A stretch of DNA of 11,077 nucleotides from DATLHO01 sp035539855. GTDB taxonomy: Bacteria > Bacteroidota > Ignavibacteria > OLB7. Shown piece after piece: positions 1 to 5,718 of the stretch; the stretch's first letter is position 1; every line of letters begins with the position of its first letter. A program made the position numbers and the translations under genes. Below the pieces are notes generated by a model. It was not told where the DNA came from. It saw only the letters and a program-made list of their open reading frames with translations, and searched no databases. The stretch is taken from the NCBI GenBank assembly GCA_035539855.1, contig DATLHO010000024.1:1-11077 (forward strand). The letters run 5' to 3'.

Positions 1-61
1 TACGGAGCACGGCATCGCCACGCACCAGGGCATGGCGATGCCGCGCAATTCCAGAAGGGTT

Positions 62-460
62 CTAGATCAGGAAGGAAGAGACGTGGAGATACGTTCGTTG
101 TCGCTCGGCGGCGATGACGTCGGGCTGCGCCTCGATGCGGCACGAGCGCATGACGACCGGCCGATCCAGAGGCACGACTGAGGCGATGGCCACCTGAAGC
201 TCCTGGCACGCCGCGCCGCTTGCGGGAAGCGACGACTGCGAGGGGATCGGCGCGGATTGCTCGCAGCATGCAAGCGACGCCGACGCCGGCATCGCACAAC
301 CGCGATCGCCCCCCGGCGCCTCGCGTTCACCGCCGCAGCAACAACACCGGCCCGCCGACTCCATGTCCATCGCACACGCACGCTCGAACGCACGCGCAGG
401 CACGGTCGCAAGGACCATCACCAGGCAGAGCATCAGCGATATCGTGCGACGAATTCTCAT
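62..460 (-). CDS. Secreted Cys-rich small protein, candidate metal binder
   Basis: The 132-residue product is not a family I can name. Residues 1-24 look like a Sec signal peptide: a basic start (MRIRR), a hydrophobic core, and an A-R-A end before Phe25. The mature part has ten cysteines in about 80 residues: C29, a C39-C42 run of four, C55, C65-C66, C85 and C107, with Met residues near several of them (CAMDM, CAMP). Such Cys/Met-rich exported proteins often occur in copper loci, so binding of soft metals is a reasonable inference; disulfide structure is the alternative. The C-terminal 25 residues lack Cys. No good Shine-Dalgarno precedes the ATG. It is transcribed away from the HMA gene, across a spacer of about 240 bases. 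The signal peptide argues for a real gene, but small high-GC ORFs can be spurious. Confidence 0.6.
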   Translation of the reverse strand: MRIRRTISLMLCLVMVLATVPARAFERACAMDMESAGRCCCCGGEREAPGGDRGCAMPASASLACCEQSAPIPSQSSLPASGAACQELQVAIASVVPLDRPVVMRSCRIEAQPDVIAAERQRTYLHVSSFLI

Positions 461-545
461 GGAGCATACGCAGGAGCGCAGGGTGAAGGTAGCGGCGTTG
501 CGTCGAGCGGAGTATGACGGCTGTCAGGGTTGGCAGCGGGCTGAA

Positions 546-613
546 CCTCACCCCCCCCGGGCCCCCTCTCCGAATACGGAGAGGGGGGAGACGGGAGAGA
601 GGGGGGAGAGGGA
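546..613. repeat. REP-like palindromic intergenic element
   Basis: A perfect 11-bp inverted repeat (562-572 with 577-587, CCCCCTCTCCG and its complement) closes a four-base AATA loop. C-runs flank it on the left (550-558) and purine-rich G-runs on the right. This C-rich/CTC palindrome/G-rich layout is that of dispersed REP-like intergenic elements common in high-GC bacteria. There is no T-run on either side. The element lies upstream of both divergent genes, so it is badly placed to be a terminator. Only one copy lies in the window, so dispersal is inferred from its form. Confidence 0.6.
583..612 (+). other. Potential G-quadruplex run
   Basis: Four G-tracts (583-588, 593-595, 601-606, 610-612) are separated by loops of 4, 5 and 3 bases, which satisfies the usual G3+N1-7 intramolecular quadruplex pattern. 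It overlaps the right arm of the palindrome, so hairpin and quadruplex would compete. It lies on the non-template strand about 90 bases upstream of the HMA gene and within its likely promoter/leader region. Confidence 0.5.
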
Positions 614-704
614 AGGCGCGGTAACCGCGTGTGGGGTCGGTCGTCTTTGGTGCTGAAGGTCGCGAAGTGCGGCTGTCGCTAAAGAAAACCAGGAGAGTAT
701 GCTG

Positions 705-911
705 ATGGAAAAGCTCACCGAAAGGCTCGAGATCGAGGGAATGACGTGTGGTGGCTGCGTTCGACACGTCCGCAGCGCGCTTGCCGGCATGAACGGCGTC
801 GAGATCGAGGACATGTCGATCGGATCGGCCGAGATCGCCTATGACCCGTCGAAGACGACGCGCGAGGAGATCATCGAGACGATCCGCGAGCAGGGATACG
901 CCGTCCGTTGA
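705..911 (+). CDS. HMA-domain copper chaperone-like protein (CopZ type)
   Basis: This 68-residue protein is a single heavy-metal-associated domain. The metal-binding loop is GMTCGGC (residues 12-18), with C15 and C18 as the Cu(I)/soft-metal ligands. The rest fits the ferredoxin-like fold (beta-alpha-beta-beta-alpha-beta), ending in the usual GYxV. It probably carries Cu(I) in the cytoplasm or resembles a detached P-type ATPase N-domain; no ATPase gene is present. An AGGAG at 691-695 lies 9 nt before the ATG at 705 but only 3 nt before an in-frame ATG at 699, so 705 is preferred; 699 would add two residues. The MFS transporter gene begins 36 bases downstream on the same strand, suggesting co-transcription. 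Metal identity (Cu, Ag or Zn) cannot be read from sequence; Cu is most common for MTCxxC. Confidence 0.93.
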   Translation: MEKLTERLEIEGMTCGGCVRHVRSALAGMNGVEIEDMSIGSAEIAYDPSKTTREEIIETIREQGYAVR

Positions 912-947
912 CCCAGAACCACCACGACGACGGAGCTCCGGAGGCCG

Positions 948-2249
948 ATGGTGATTCGTTCACCGTCGGCCTCGTCGGATCCGGGATCGTCGAATGACCC
1001 ACATGCCATGAAAGCAACAGCCCATAGCCTCGCCGTTGCGGCACCACGTGTCGCTCCCCTCACATCGCCGGTCACTCCCGCTCGCACCCGACCCACGTTC
1101 CGGCTCGGGGGAGGTCTCGTCGTCCTGCTCGCGCTCGCACACGTCGCCAACGACGCGATCGCGAGCATGCTCGCCGCGCTGCTGCCGACGTTGCAGGAGC
1201 GCTTCTCGATGTCGGAGTCGATGCTCGCGACGATCATCGCCGTCTTCTCCTTCAGCTCCGCGGTGACGCAGCCGCTGTTCGGCGCGCTCTCGGATCGCGT
1301 CGGCCGTCGCACGCTCGCGGTCGTCGGCCTGGTGCTGAGCGTCGGGCTGCTTTCACTCATGGCCGTCGCACCGTCGGTGCCGGCGCTTTTCGCGCTCCTG
1401 ATCATCGGAGGTCTGGGCTCCGCGGCATTTCATCCAACCGGAACCAGCATCGCGCGGCTTGCGGGTCCGAACAAGGAGCTTGCGGTCGGGATGTTCAGCG
1501 CCGGCGGCATGATCGGACTCGCCATCGGACCGATTGCGGCGATCGCCGTGACGGCATCGCTCGGCGTGTCCTACACACCGTGGCTGATGGTTCCGGGATT
1601 GCTTCTCGGCGTTGCGCTCAACCTCGCCGCGCCGGCATCACGTCGGCTCCCGGCGCTCGAGCGCGCGCGGTTCTTCGACTGGTCGCTCCTGCGCGGGCCC
1701 GTCGGCGGCCTGCTGGCCACCGGCGTGCTGATGGAGATCGCCTTCGTCACCTTCTCGAGCGGCTTTCCGCTCTGGCTCGTCTCGGAACAGTCCGTCGCGC
1801 GCGACAGCGGCATCATCGGCTGGACGCTCGCCGCATTCTACGTCGCGGCAGCCGTCGGCGGCGCGGGCGCGGGAGTCATCAGCAGACGAATCCCCCAGCG
1901 CACGGTGATCGCAACGGCGCTGGTGCTGGCGCCGCTGCCGTTGTTCGGTGCATTCATCGCGAGTCCGGGCAGCGTGCTCTACTTCGCAGCCATCGCGCTC
2001 GCCGGCATGCTCGTCAACGCGGCATTCCCGCTGCTGATCGTCGCCGCACAGGAGCGCGCCCCGCGGTCGGAGGCGACGGCCTCCGGCATACTCATGGGAT
2101 TGAGCGTGGGAATAGCGGGAGTGCTGTACGTGGCCATCGGCTGGCTTCAACAGGTGGTCGGATTCACCGCCGCCATGAGCGTCGGCTACTTCGCGCTGAT
2201 CCCCGCGGCGCTGGTTTCGCTGCGAGTGATCGTCCGGCCCGAGCGGTAA
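948..2249 (+). CDS. MFS transporter, fosmidomycin-resistance (Fsr)-like
   Basis: A 433-residue, roughly 12-helix inner-membrane protein of the Major Facilitator Superfamily. Helix 1 (about 54-72) carries LAHVANDA, and residues 158-164 read SAAFHPT; both resemble the Fsr/YnfM-like branch, where LAHxxND and FHPxG are typical. MFS motif A is GALSDRVGRR at 112-121. A cytoplasmic loop near 230-245 separates the two halves. Family members are proton-driven exporters of drugs or metabolites; the substrate here is unknown. A GGAGG at 940-944 sits 3 nt from the ATG at 948 and 6 nt from an in-frame GTG at 951. ATG at 1008 (residue 21) is also possible, as the first 50 residues are a non-conserved Ser/Pro/Ala-rich extension. 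Linkage to an HMA gene 36 nt upstream hints at metal-linked transport, but that is inference. Confidence 0.9.
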   Translation: MVIRSPSASSDPGSSNDPHAMKATAHSLAVAAPRVAPLTSPVTPARTRPTFRLGGGLVVLLALAHVANDAIASMLAALLPTLQERFSMSESMLATIIAVFSFSSAVTQPLFGALSDRVGRRTLAVVGLVLSVGLLSLMAVAPSVPALFALLIIGGLGSAAFHPTGTSIARLAGPNKELAVGMFSAGGMIGLAIGPIAAIAVTASLGVSYTPWLMVPGLLLGVALNLAAPASRRLPALERARFFDWSLLRGPVGGLLATGVLMEIAFVTFSSGFPLWLVSEQSVARDSGIIGWTLAAFYVAAAVGGAGAGVISRRIPQRTVIATALVLAPLPLFGAFIASPGSVLYFAAIALAGMLVNAAFPLLIVAAQERAPRSEATASGILMGLSVGIAGVLYVAIGWLQQVVGFTAAMSVGYFALIPAALVSLRVIVRPER

Positions 2250-2257
2250 TCGGGCCG
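2235..2257. terminator. Short hairpin between convergent genes
   Basis: A 7-bp perfect stem (CGGCCCG at 2235-2241 with its complement at 2251-2257) has a 9-base loop containing the MFS stop codon. The convergent stop codons (2247-2249 and 2263-2265) are only 13 nt apart, so one hairpin could end transcription from both sides. There is no T-tract, so Rho-independent function is doubtful. Confidence 0.35.
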
Positions 2258-2262
2258 ACCGT

Positions 2263-2754
2263 TCAGTCGTCGTCGCCGTCTTCTCCGTTGAGACCGTCGA
2301 CCTGGGTCGTCCCTCCCGCTGCGCGGATTTCGGGGTGGTTGATCTGTCCGCCGAGATTTGCCGTCCAGGCCATCACGCCCGAGACGCCGAACGCAATCGC
2401 GACCAGGGGAACAGCGATCGCGCGCACGCCGAGACCGCGTCGCGCCAGCAGTAGCCCTCCCAGGGCGGCGACGCCGAGTACGATCGTTGACCCGAGTGCG
2501 ACATCCGCGGCGTTCTCGTGCCGCTCTATGACGGCCTCGCTGACTCCCGGCTGTCCCTCGACGGCCTCCTCGGCAGACTCTCCGGTGAGATAAGCGGTGC
2601 CGGCGACCGCGCCGACGATGACGAACGTCAGCAGGGCGACGCGGGCCGACTCCGTCCGGTTGCGCACGGCGGCATACAGCAGAACGACCAGGCCGAAGAT
2701 CGTGCCGAGGACCGGCACATGTGTCAGGATCAGGTGTAGGTGCGCTCCGTCCAT
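2263..2754 (-). CDS. Small four-helix membrane protein, DUF2231-like
   Basis: A 163-residue inner-membrane protein with four predicted helices at about 13-30, 38-56, 85-104 and 111-130. It begins with a histidine cluster, H5-L-H7 then H12 in LTHVPVLG. The second loop is acidic and has TGESAEEAVE (57-66) and ERHEN (77-81), with H79; INHPEI (H140) follows helix 4. This layout resembles the DUF2231-like/predicted-membrane family seen in Bacteroidota and relatives, where His and Glu near the membrane face suggest heme or metal binding; the function is unknown. The C-terminus is a short acidic tail (NGEDGDDD). The gene converges on the MFS gene and lies about 100 bases downstream of the sensor kinase gene on the same strand, so it may be the last gene of that unit or have its own promoter. 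No clear Shine-Dalgarno is seen. Confidence 0.75.
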   Translation of the reverse strand: MDGAHLHLILTHVPVLGTIFGLVVLLYAAVRNRTESARVALLTFVIVGAVAGTAYLTGESAEEAVEGQPGVSEAVIERHENAADVALGSTIVLGVAALGGLLLARRGLGVRAIAVPLVAIAFGVSGVMAWTANLGGQINHPEIRAAGGTTQVDGLNGEDGDDD

Positions 2755-2853
2755 CGGGGGTCTCGTGTGGAATCGTGATCGGTGCTCATGAATGGTCGCG
2801 ATCGATGTCGCGCTCGACCACTCAATGATACACGAGCGATTCTATCGGCACCC

Positions 2854-4290
2854 TTACCGGAGTCTTACAGTCGTGAGAGGTTCGCGGTACGCAGGCAGCG
2901 TGAGGACGACCGTCGTCCCGGATGGATGATTGGCCCGGGCTTCGACGCGACCGCCATGGGCCTCGACGATCGCTCGAACGATGCTCAGTCCAAGACCCAG
3001 TCCGCGCGTCGAGCGGCTTCGGTCGCCGCGGAAGAGACGATCCCAGATCATCGGTAACTCTTCCTGGTCGATGCCGATGCCCGTGTCGCTCACCATGATG
3101 AATCCGCTGGCGCCGTCGAGAGACGCGGAAACGTCGACGCGTCCACCGCTGGGGGTGTACTTGATCGCATTGTCGACGACGTTGGCGATCGCCTGTCGCA
3201 TGCGGCCCGGATCGACGTTGAACGTAAGCCCGTCGGGAATACGCGCCGCCAGGCTCACGCCTCTCTCTTCGGCTATCATTGCATAGACGTCGATCACGTC
3301 TTCGATCAGCGCACTCACAGCGACTGCTTGCGGCTGAAGCGACATGCCGCCTGCCTCTGCTTCAGCGACACTCATCAGCGCCTCGAGCAACTGCGAGATG
3401 GACTCCGCATCGTCGATCATGTCGGCGACCGCCTCACGAAGCACCGGCACATCACTGCTGCCGAGTGCGAGCTCGCCGGTGCCCCGAAGGTGCGTCATCG
3501 GCGTGCGAAGATCGTGTGCGATGTCGTCGAGCGTGCGGCGCATTGCGAGGAACAGCTCCTCGACACGGTCGAGCATCCGGTTGAACAACCGGACGATCTC
3601 GGTGAATTCTCCGCGCACCCGGGGGAGCTCTACGCGCTGGCCGAGCTCGCCGGTGGATGCGATCGAACGAAGCGTCGCCACGAGCCTGCGTAATGGACGG
3701 AGGGCTCGGAACGAGAAGAGCGCACCACCGATCAGCGCCACGAGAACGATCGGCAGCGCCACTGTCGCGAAGATGCTCCGGAACGATTCCAGAAGCTCCT
3801 CTCGCGGCTCGATGCTCGCCGCAACCTGCAGCACGGCCCCGCCGCCGAGCCGGCGCGCGGCAACTTCGACCGACTGATCGCCGTGACGATGCGGGAGGAT
3901 CTCCTCGCCGAACTGATCGCGCCGCCAGGGTAGGTCATCGCCATCCTCGCTCTGGAGATCGCCCGAGACGTGCACGTAGATCGTCCTGTTGAGGGAGTCG
4001 GCGAGGCGCAGCAGAAGCGGCGGGTGTTGCGGGTAGTTTGCGCGGCTCTCGATCTCCCATCGCAGCAGATCGAGACCGCCGGATTCGTACGCCGCCGAGT
4101 ACTCGTGCAGCTCGGTGCGGATGAAGTCGTGGTCGCGTTGCTCGAAGTAGTTACCCAGCAGGTAATAGGCGAGCAGGAAGAGTGACGTCGTGCTCACGAT
4201 GAACAGGCCGGCATAGCCGAGCATCAGGCGGTAGCCGAGCGTGTTTCGGACGAGCGCTCGATGCAGCCGTTCAGGGAGCACGAAGGACAT
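2854..4290 (-). CDS. HAMP/HisKA sensor histidine kinase
   Basis: A 478-residue membrane kinase that would autophosphorylate and pass phosphate to the adjacent regulator. Helix 1 is about 23-45, a periplasmic sensor region covers 46-172, helix 2 is about 173-195, and HAMP about 196-248. HisKA has the H-box DIAHDLRTPM with phospho-acceptor H259 (HDLRTP rather than the commoner HELRTP). The ATPase domain shows the N-box NVVDNAIKYTP (N370, N374), G1 box DTGIGI (402-407), F-box-like RLFRGD (418-423) and G2 box GLGLGLSIV (430-438). The start is ATG at 4288-4290: GGAG lies 6 nt upstream and the domain layout is complete. A longer frame to 4380 would overlap the regulator gene by 110 nt with a Ser/Arg-rich shadow-like extension. 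The chosen start overlaps the regulator gene by 20 nt, which suggests translational coupling. The kinase resembles heavy-metal sensors of the CusS type, but the sensor region has no metal motif I can identify. Confidence 0.95.
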   Translation of the reverse strand: MSFVLPERLHRALVRNTLGYRLMLGYAGLFIVSTTSLFLLAYYLLGNYFEQRDHDFIRTELHEYSAAYESGGLDLLRWEIESRANYPQHPPLLLRLADSLNRTIYVHVSGDLQSEDGDDLPWRRDQFGEEILPHRHGDQSVEVAARRLGGGAVLQVAASIEPREELLESFRSIFATVALPIVLVALIGGALFSFRALRPLRRLVATLRSIASTGELGQRVELPRVRGEFTEIVRLFNRMLDRVEELFLAMRRTLDDIAHDLRTPMTHLRGTGELALGSSDVPVLREAVADMIDDAESISQLLEALMSVAEAEAGGMSLQPQAVAVSALIEDVIDVYAMIAEERGVSLAARIPDGLTFNVDPGRMRQAIANVVDNAIKYTPSGGRVDVSASLDGASGFIMVSDTGIGIDQEELPMIWDRLFRGDRSRSTRGLGLGLSIVRAIVEAHGGRVEARANHPSGTTVVLTLPAYREPLTTVRLR

Positions 4291-4945
4291 ACCCGACTCC
4301 GCGCACCGTCTCGATGAGCTTCGGTTCGAACGTGTGGTCGATCTTCTGGCGTAGTCGATGAACGAGCACATCGACCGCACTGGTCTGTGGATCGAAATCG
4401 ACGCTCCAGACGTGCTGGAGAATCATCGTCTTCGTGACGACGCGGCCGGCATTGCGCATGAGGTACTCGAGGAGCGCGTACTCGCGGGGCTGCATGGCGA
4501 TCGGCACGTCGCCGCGCCTGACCTCGCGTGTGAGCAGGTTCATCGCCAGCGGCCCGACGACGAGACTCGACGTCTCGCCTCCCTGTCGGCCCCGGCGGAT
4601 CAGCGCCTGGATGCGCGCCAGAAGCTCCGCGAACGCGAATGGCTTCACCAGGTAATCGTCGCCACCGCGCTGCAATCCGGCAACCCTGTCGTCGAGCGAT
4701 CGCTTCGCGCTCAGAATGAGCACGGGGAGCGACGAGCCCCGGGCACGCAGTGCATCGATCACGTTCAAGCCATCGCGCTTCGGCAGCATGAGATCGATGA
4801 CCGCCGCATCGTACGCCTCAGCCAGCGCGAGCGCGAGACCCTCTTCACCGTCGGCGCTATGGTCGACGGCGTAGCCCGCTTCGCGCAGTCCCTTGAGCAG
4901 AAACTCCGCAATGCGCCGGTCGTCCTCGATGAGCAGGATCCGCAT
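4271..4945 (-). CDS. OmpR/PhoB-family response regulator
   Basis: A 224-residue cytoplasmic two-domain regulator. The receiver domain (1-115) has the acidic pair D8-D9, phospho-acceptor D51 in VIDLMLPKRDG, the switch serine S79 in LILSAK, and K101 in LVKPF. The C-terminal winged helix (about 125-222) has the OmpR-type elements PREYALLEYLM, the recognition-helix region SAVDVLVHRLRQKI, and the final hairpin TVRGVGYVL. It binds DNA, normally direct repeats, in response to the overlapping downstream kinase. GGAG (complement of 4951-4954) is 5 nt before the ATG. The CusR/CopR subgroup is plausible given the locus, but sequence alone does not set the signal. Nearby targets could include this operon, the membrane protein at 2263-2754 and the efflux genes. 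Confidence 0.96.
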   Translation of the reverse strand: MRILLIEDDRRIAEFLLKGLREAGYAVDHSADGEEGLALALAEAYDAAVIDLMLPKRDGLNVIDALRARGSSLPVLILSAKRSLDDRVAGLQRGGDDYLVKPFAFAELLARIQALIRRGRQGGETSSLVVGPLAMNLLTREVRRGDVPIAMQPREYALLEYLMRNAGRVVTKTMILQHVWSVDFDPQTSAVDVLVHRLRQKIDHTFEPKLIETVRGVGYVLRAP

Positions 4946-4960
4946 CGCCTCTCCGTCTCG

Positions 4961-5008
4961 TCATGAACATACCTCAGCGGTGGTGCGGGAAGCTGACATC
5001 GCTCATGA
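4961..5008. promoter_or_regulatory. Candidate operator: spaced TCATGA pair
   Basis: The 6-bp palindrome TCATGA occurs at 4961-4966 and 5003-5008, centres 42 bp apart (about four helical turns), just upstream of the response-regulator start. A third copy (2786-2791) precedes the membrane-protein gene that starts at 2754. The site is short enough to arise by chance, and no -10/-35 promoter was recognised. Confidence 0.2.
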
Positions 5009-5056
5009 TTGCGCGCGAGAACTCGGCGGCGACGCGAAGCGAATCCAGGCCGTCCA

Positions 5057-5087
5057 GGCCCGACGGGCGTATCCGCGCCGTCGGGCC
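5057..5087 (-). terminator. GC-rich hairpin after the rhodanese gene
   Basis: A perfect 10-bp stem (5057-5066 with 5078-5087, GGCCCGACGG and complement) can extend by two pairs with one bulged G, leaving a loop of about six bases. On the leftward strand it starts 25 nt after the rhodanese stop codon and before the regulator gene, a suitable place to end the rhodanese transcript or attenuate read-through. No U-run follows it, so it may instead be an mRNA 3'-end structure or a partial terminator. Confidence 0.45.
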
Positions 5088-5111
5088 CTGCACGGCCGAC
5101 CAACCGCGATC

Positions 5112-5489
5112 TCAGGGGATGACCGCCGTTCCTGTCGCGACGAGCTCGTATCCCGCATCCTCCCACTCCTTCAATCCACCCGCGTAGACGGCAACATTCG
5201 TGAAGCCGAGCGCCGCTAGCTTCTCGGCGGCCGCGTGGCTCTGCGGGCAATCGAAACTCGAGCAGTACACGACGATGGTCACGTCGCGCGACAGCGCCGC
5301 GACGCTGCGGCCGATCTGGTCGAGCGGCACGCGGCGCGAGCCCGGTATGTACTCTCCGCTGAAGTAGGTGTCGGTCAGCACGTTCCAGAACTCCTGGATA
5401 CTGCCGGCGGCGAGCTGCGAGCGGAGCTCATCGAGAGTGATCGTGTCGTAGGGTCGGTCGACGGTCGTACCTTCGGCTGCGTTCTGCAT
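5112..5489 (-). CDS. Single-domain rhodanese-like protein
   Basis: A 125-residue cytoplasmic protein with a rhodanese fold. After an N-terminal strand and helix (TITLDELRSQL), GEYIPGSRRVP (45-55) is the usual GHIPGA-like strand. The active loop is YCSSFDCPQS, with presumed catalytic C76 and a second C81, followed by AAEKLAALGF and YAGGLKEWEDAGYE, the conserved C-terminal signature. The family carries sulfane sulfur as a Cys persulfide. The strand that often reads LxDVR is NVLTD here, so the usual Asp is displaced. Many C-x4-C rhodaneses take part in sulfur trafficking or thiol/arsenate defence; no partner is visible. ATG at 5487-5489 has GAGGA 5 nt upstream, whereas the longer start at 5501 has none, so the short form is preferred. 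It is divergent from the GRDP-like gene. Confidence 0.88.
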   Translation of the reverse strand: MQNAAEGTTVDRPYDTITLDELRSQLAAGSIQEFWNVLTDTYFSGEYIPGSRRVPLDQIGRSVAALSRDVTIVVYCSSFDCPQSHAAAEKLAALGFTNVAVYAGGLKEWEDAGYELVATGTAVIP

Positions 5490-5524
5490 GGTCGTCCTCA
5501 TGGTTGCGATTGAGTGATGAGTCG

Positions 5525-5587
5525 GCGGACTCGATTGTCCGCACGCACCACTGGACGAGCCAGTGCGAAACGGTTACACCGCGGACA
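5525..5587 (+). other. Set of competing hairpins in a divergent spacer
   Basis: GTCCGC at 5537-5542 can pair with GCGGAC at 5525-5530 (6-bp stem, 6-base loop) or, as TGTCCGC at 5536-5542, with GCGGACA at 5581-5587 (7 bp). The second fold would enclose another hairpin, CACTGG 5549-5554 with CCAGTG 5560-5565. The stems lie 130-190 bases upstream of the rightward gene at 5719. Mutually exclusive stems suggest an attenuator or a set of operator half-sites; chance is also possible in GC-rich DNA. Confidence 0.25.
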
Positions 5588-5718
5588 GACGGCGCAGAGC
5601 AGGTGGCAACGTCGGAGGGCGTCGCAAACGCTGGTGAGGCGTGCCCGATGAAGGGACGGGTTTCTCGTACTCGCGGCTCCGTGCGCGCGTGCGTCTGTCA
5701 ACACAACGTCGAGCATTC

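Noticed and set aside
2..180. Rightward open frame from the window edge (TEHGIATHQGMAMP...), possibly the 3' end of another gene
   Set aside because: Runs antisense to the signal-peptide-bearing Cys-rich frame for two thirds of its length, and no family is recognised. Too little sequence to support it.
641..661. Possible CueR/MerR-type operator before the HMA gene (GAAGGTC half-site)
   Set aside because: Only one half-site is present; the facing GACCTTC half is missing at the right spacing.
1580..2593. A 337-codon rightward frame overlapping the MFS and DUF2231-like genes
   Set aside because: Arg/Ala-rich shadow frame crossing two convergent genes with recognised products.
2795..2806. Palindrome-like TCGCGATCGATG in the spacer before the DUF2231-like gene
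   Set aside because: Short CG-rich palindromes of this kind are common in this DNA, and no matching copy is placed to suggest an operator.
4291..4380. N-terminal extension of the sensor kinase to 4380
   Set aside because: Ser/Arg-rich sequence in a shadow frame of the regulator gene. ATG 4290 has a well-spaced GGAG and gives a complete kinase.
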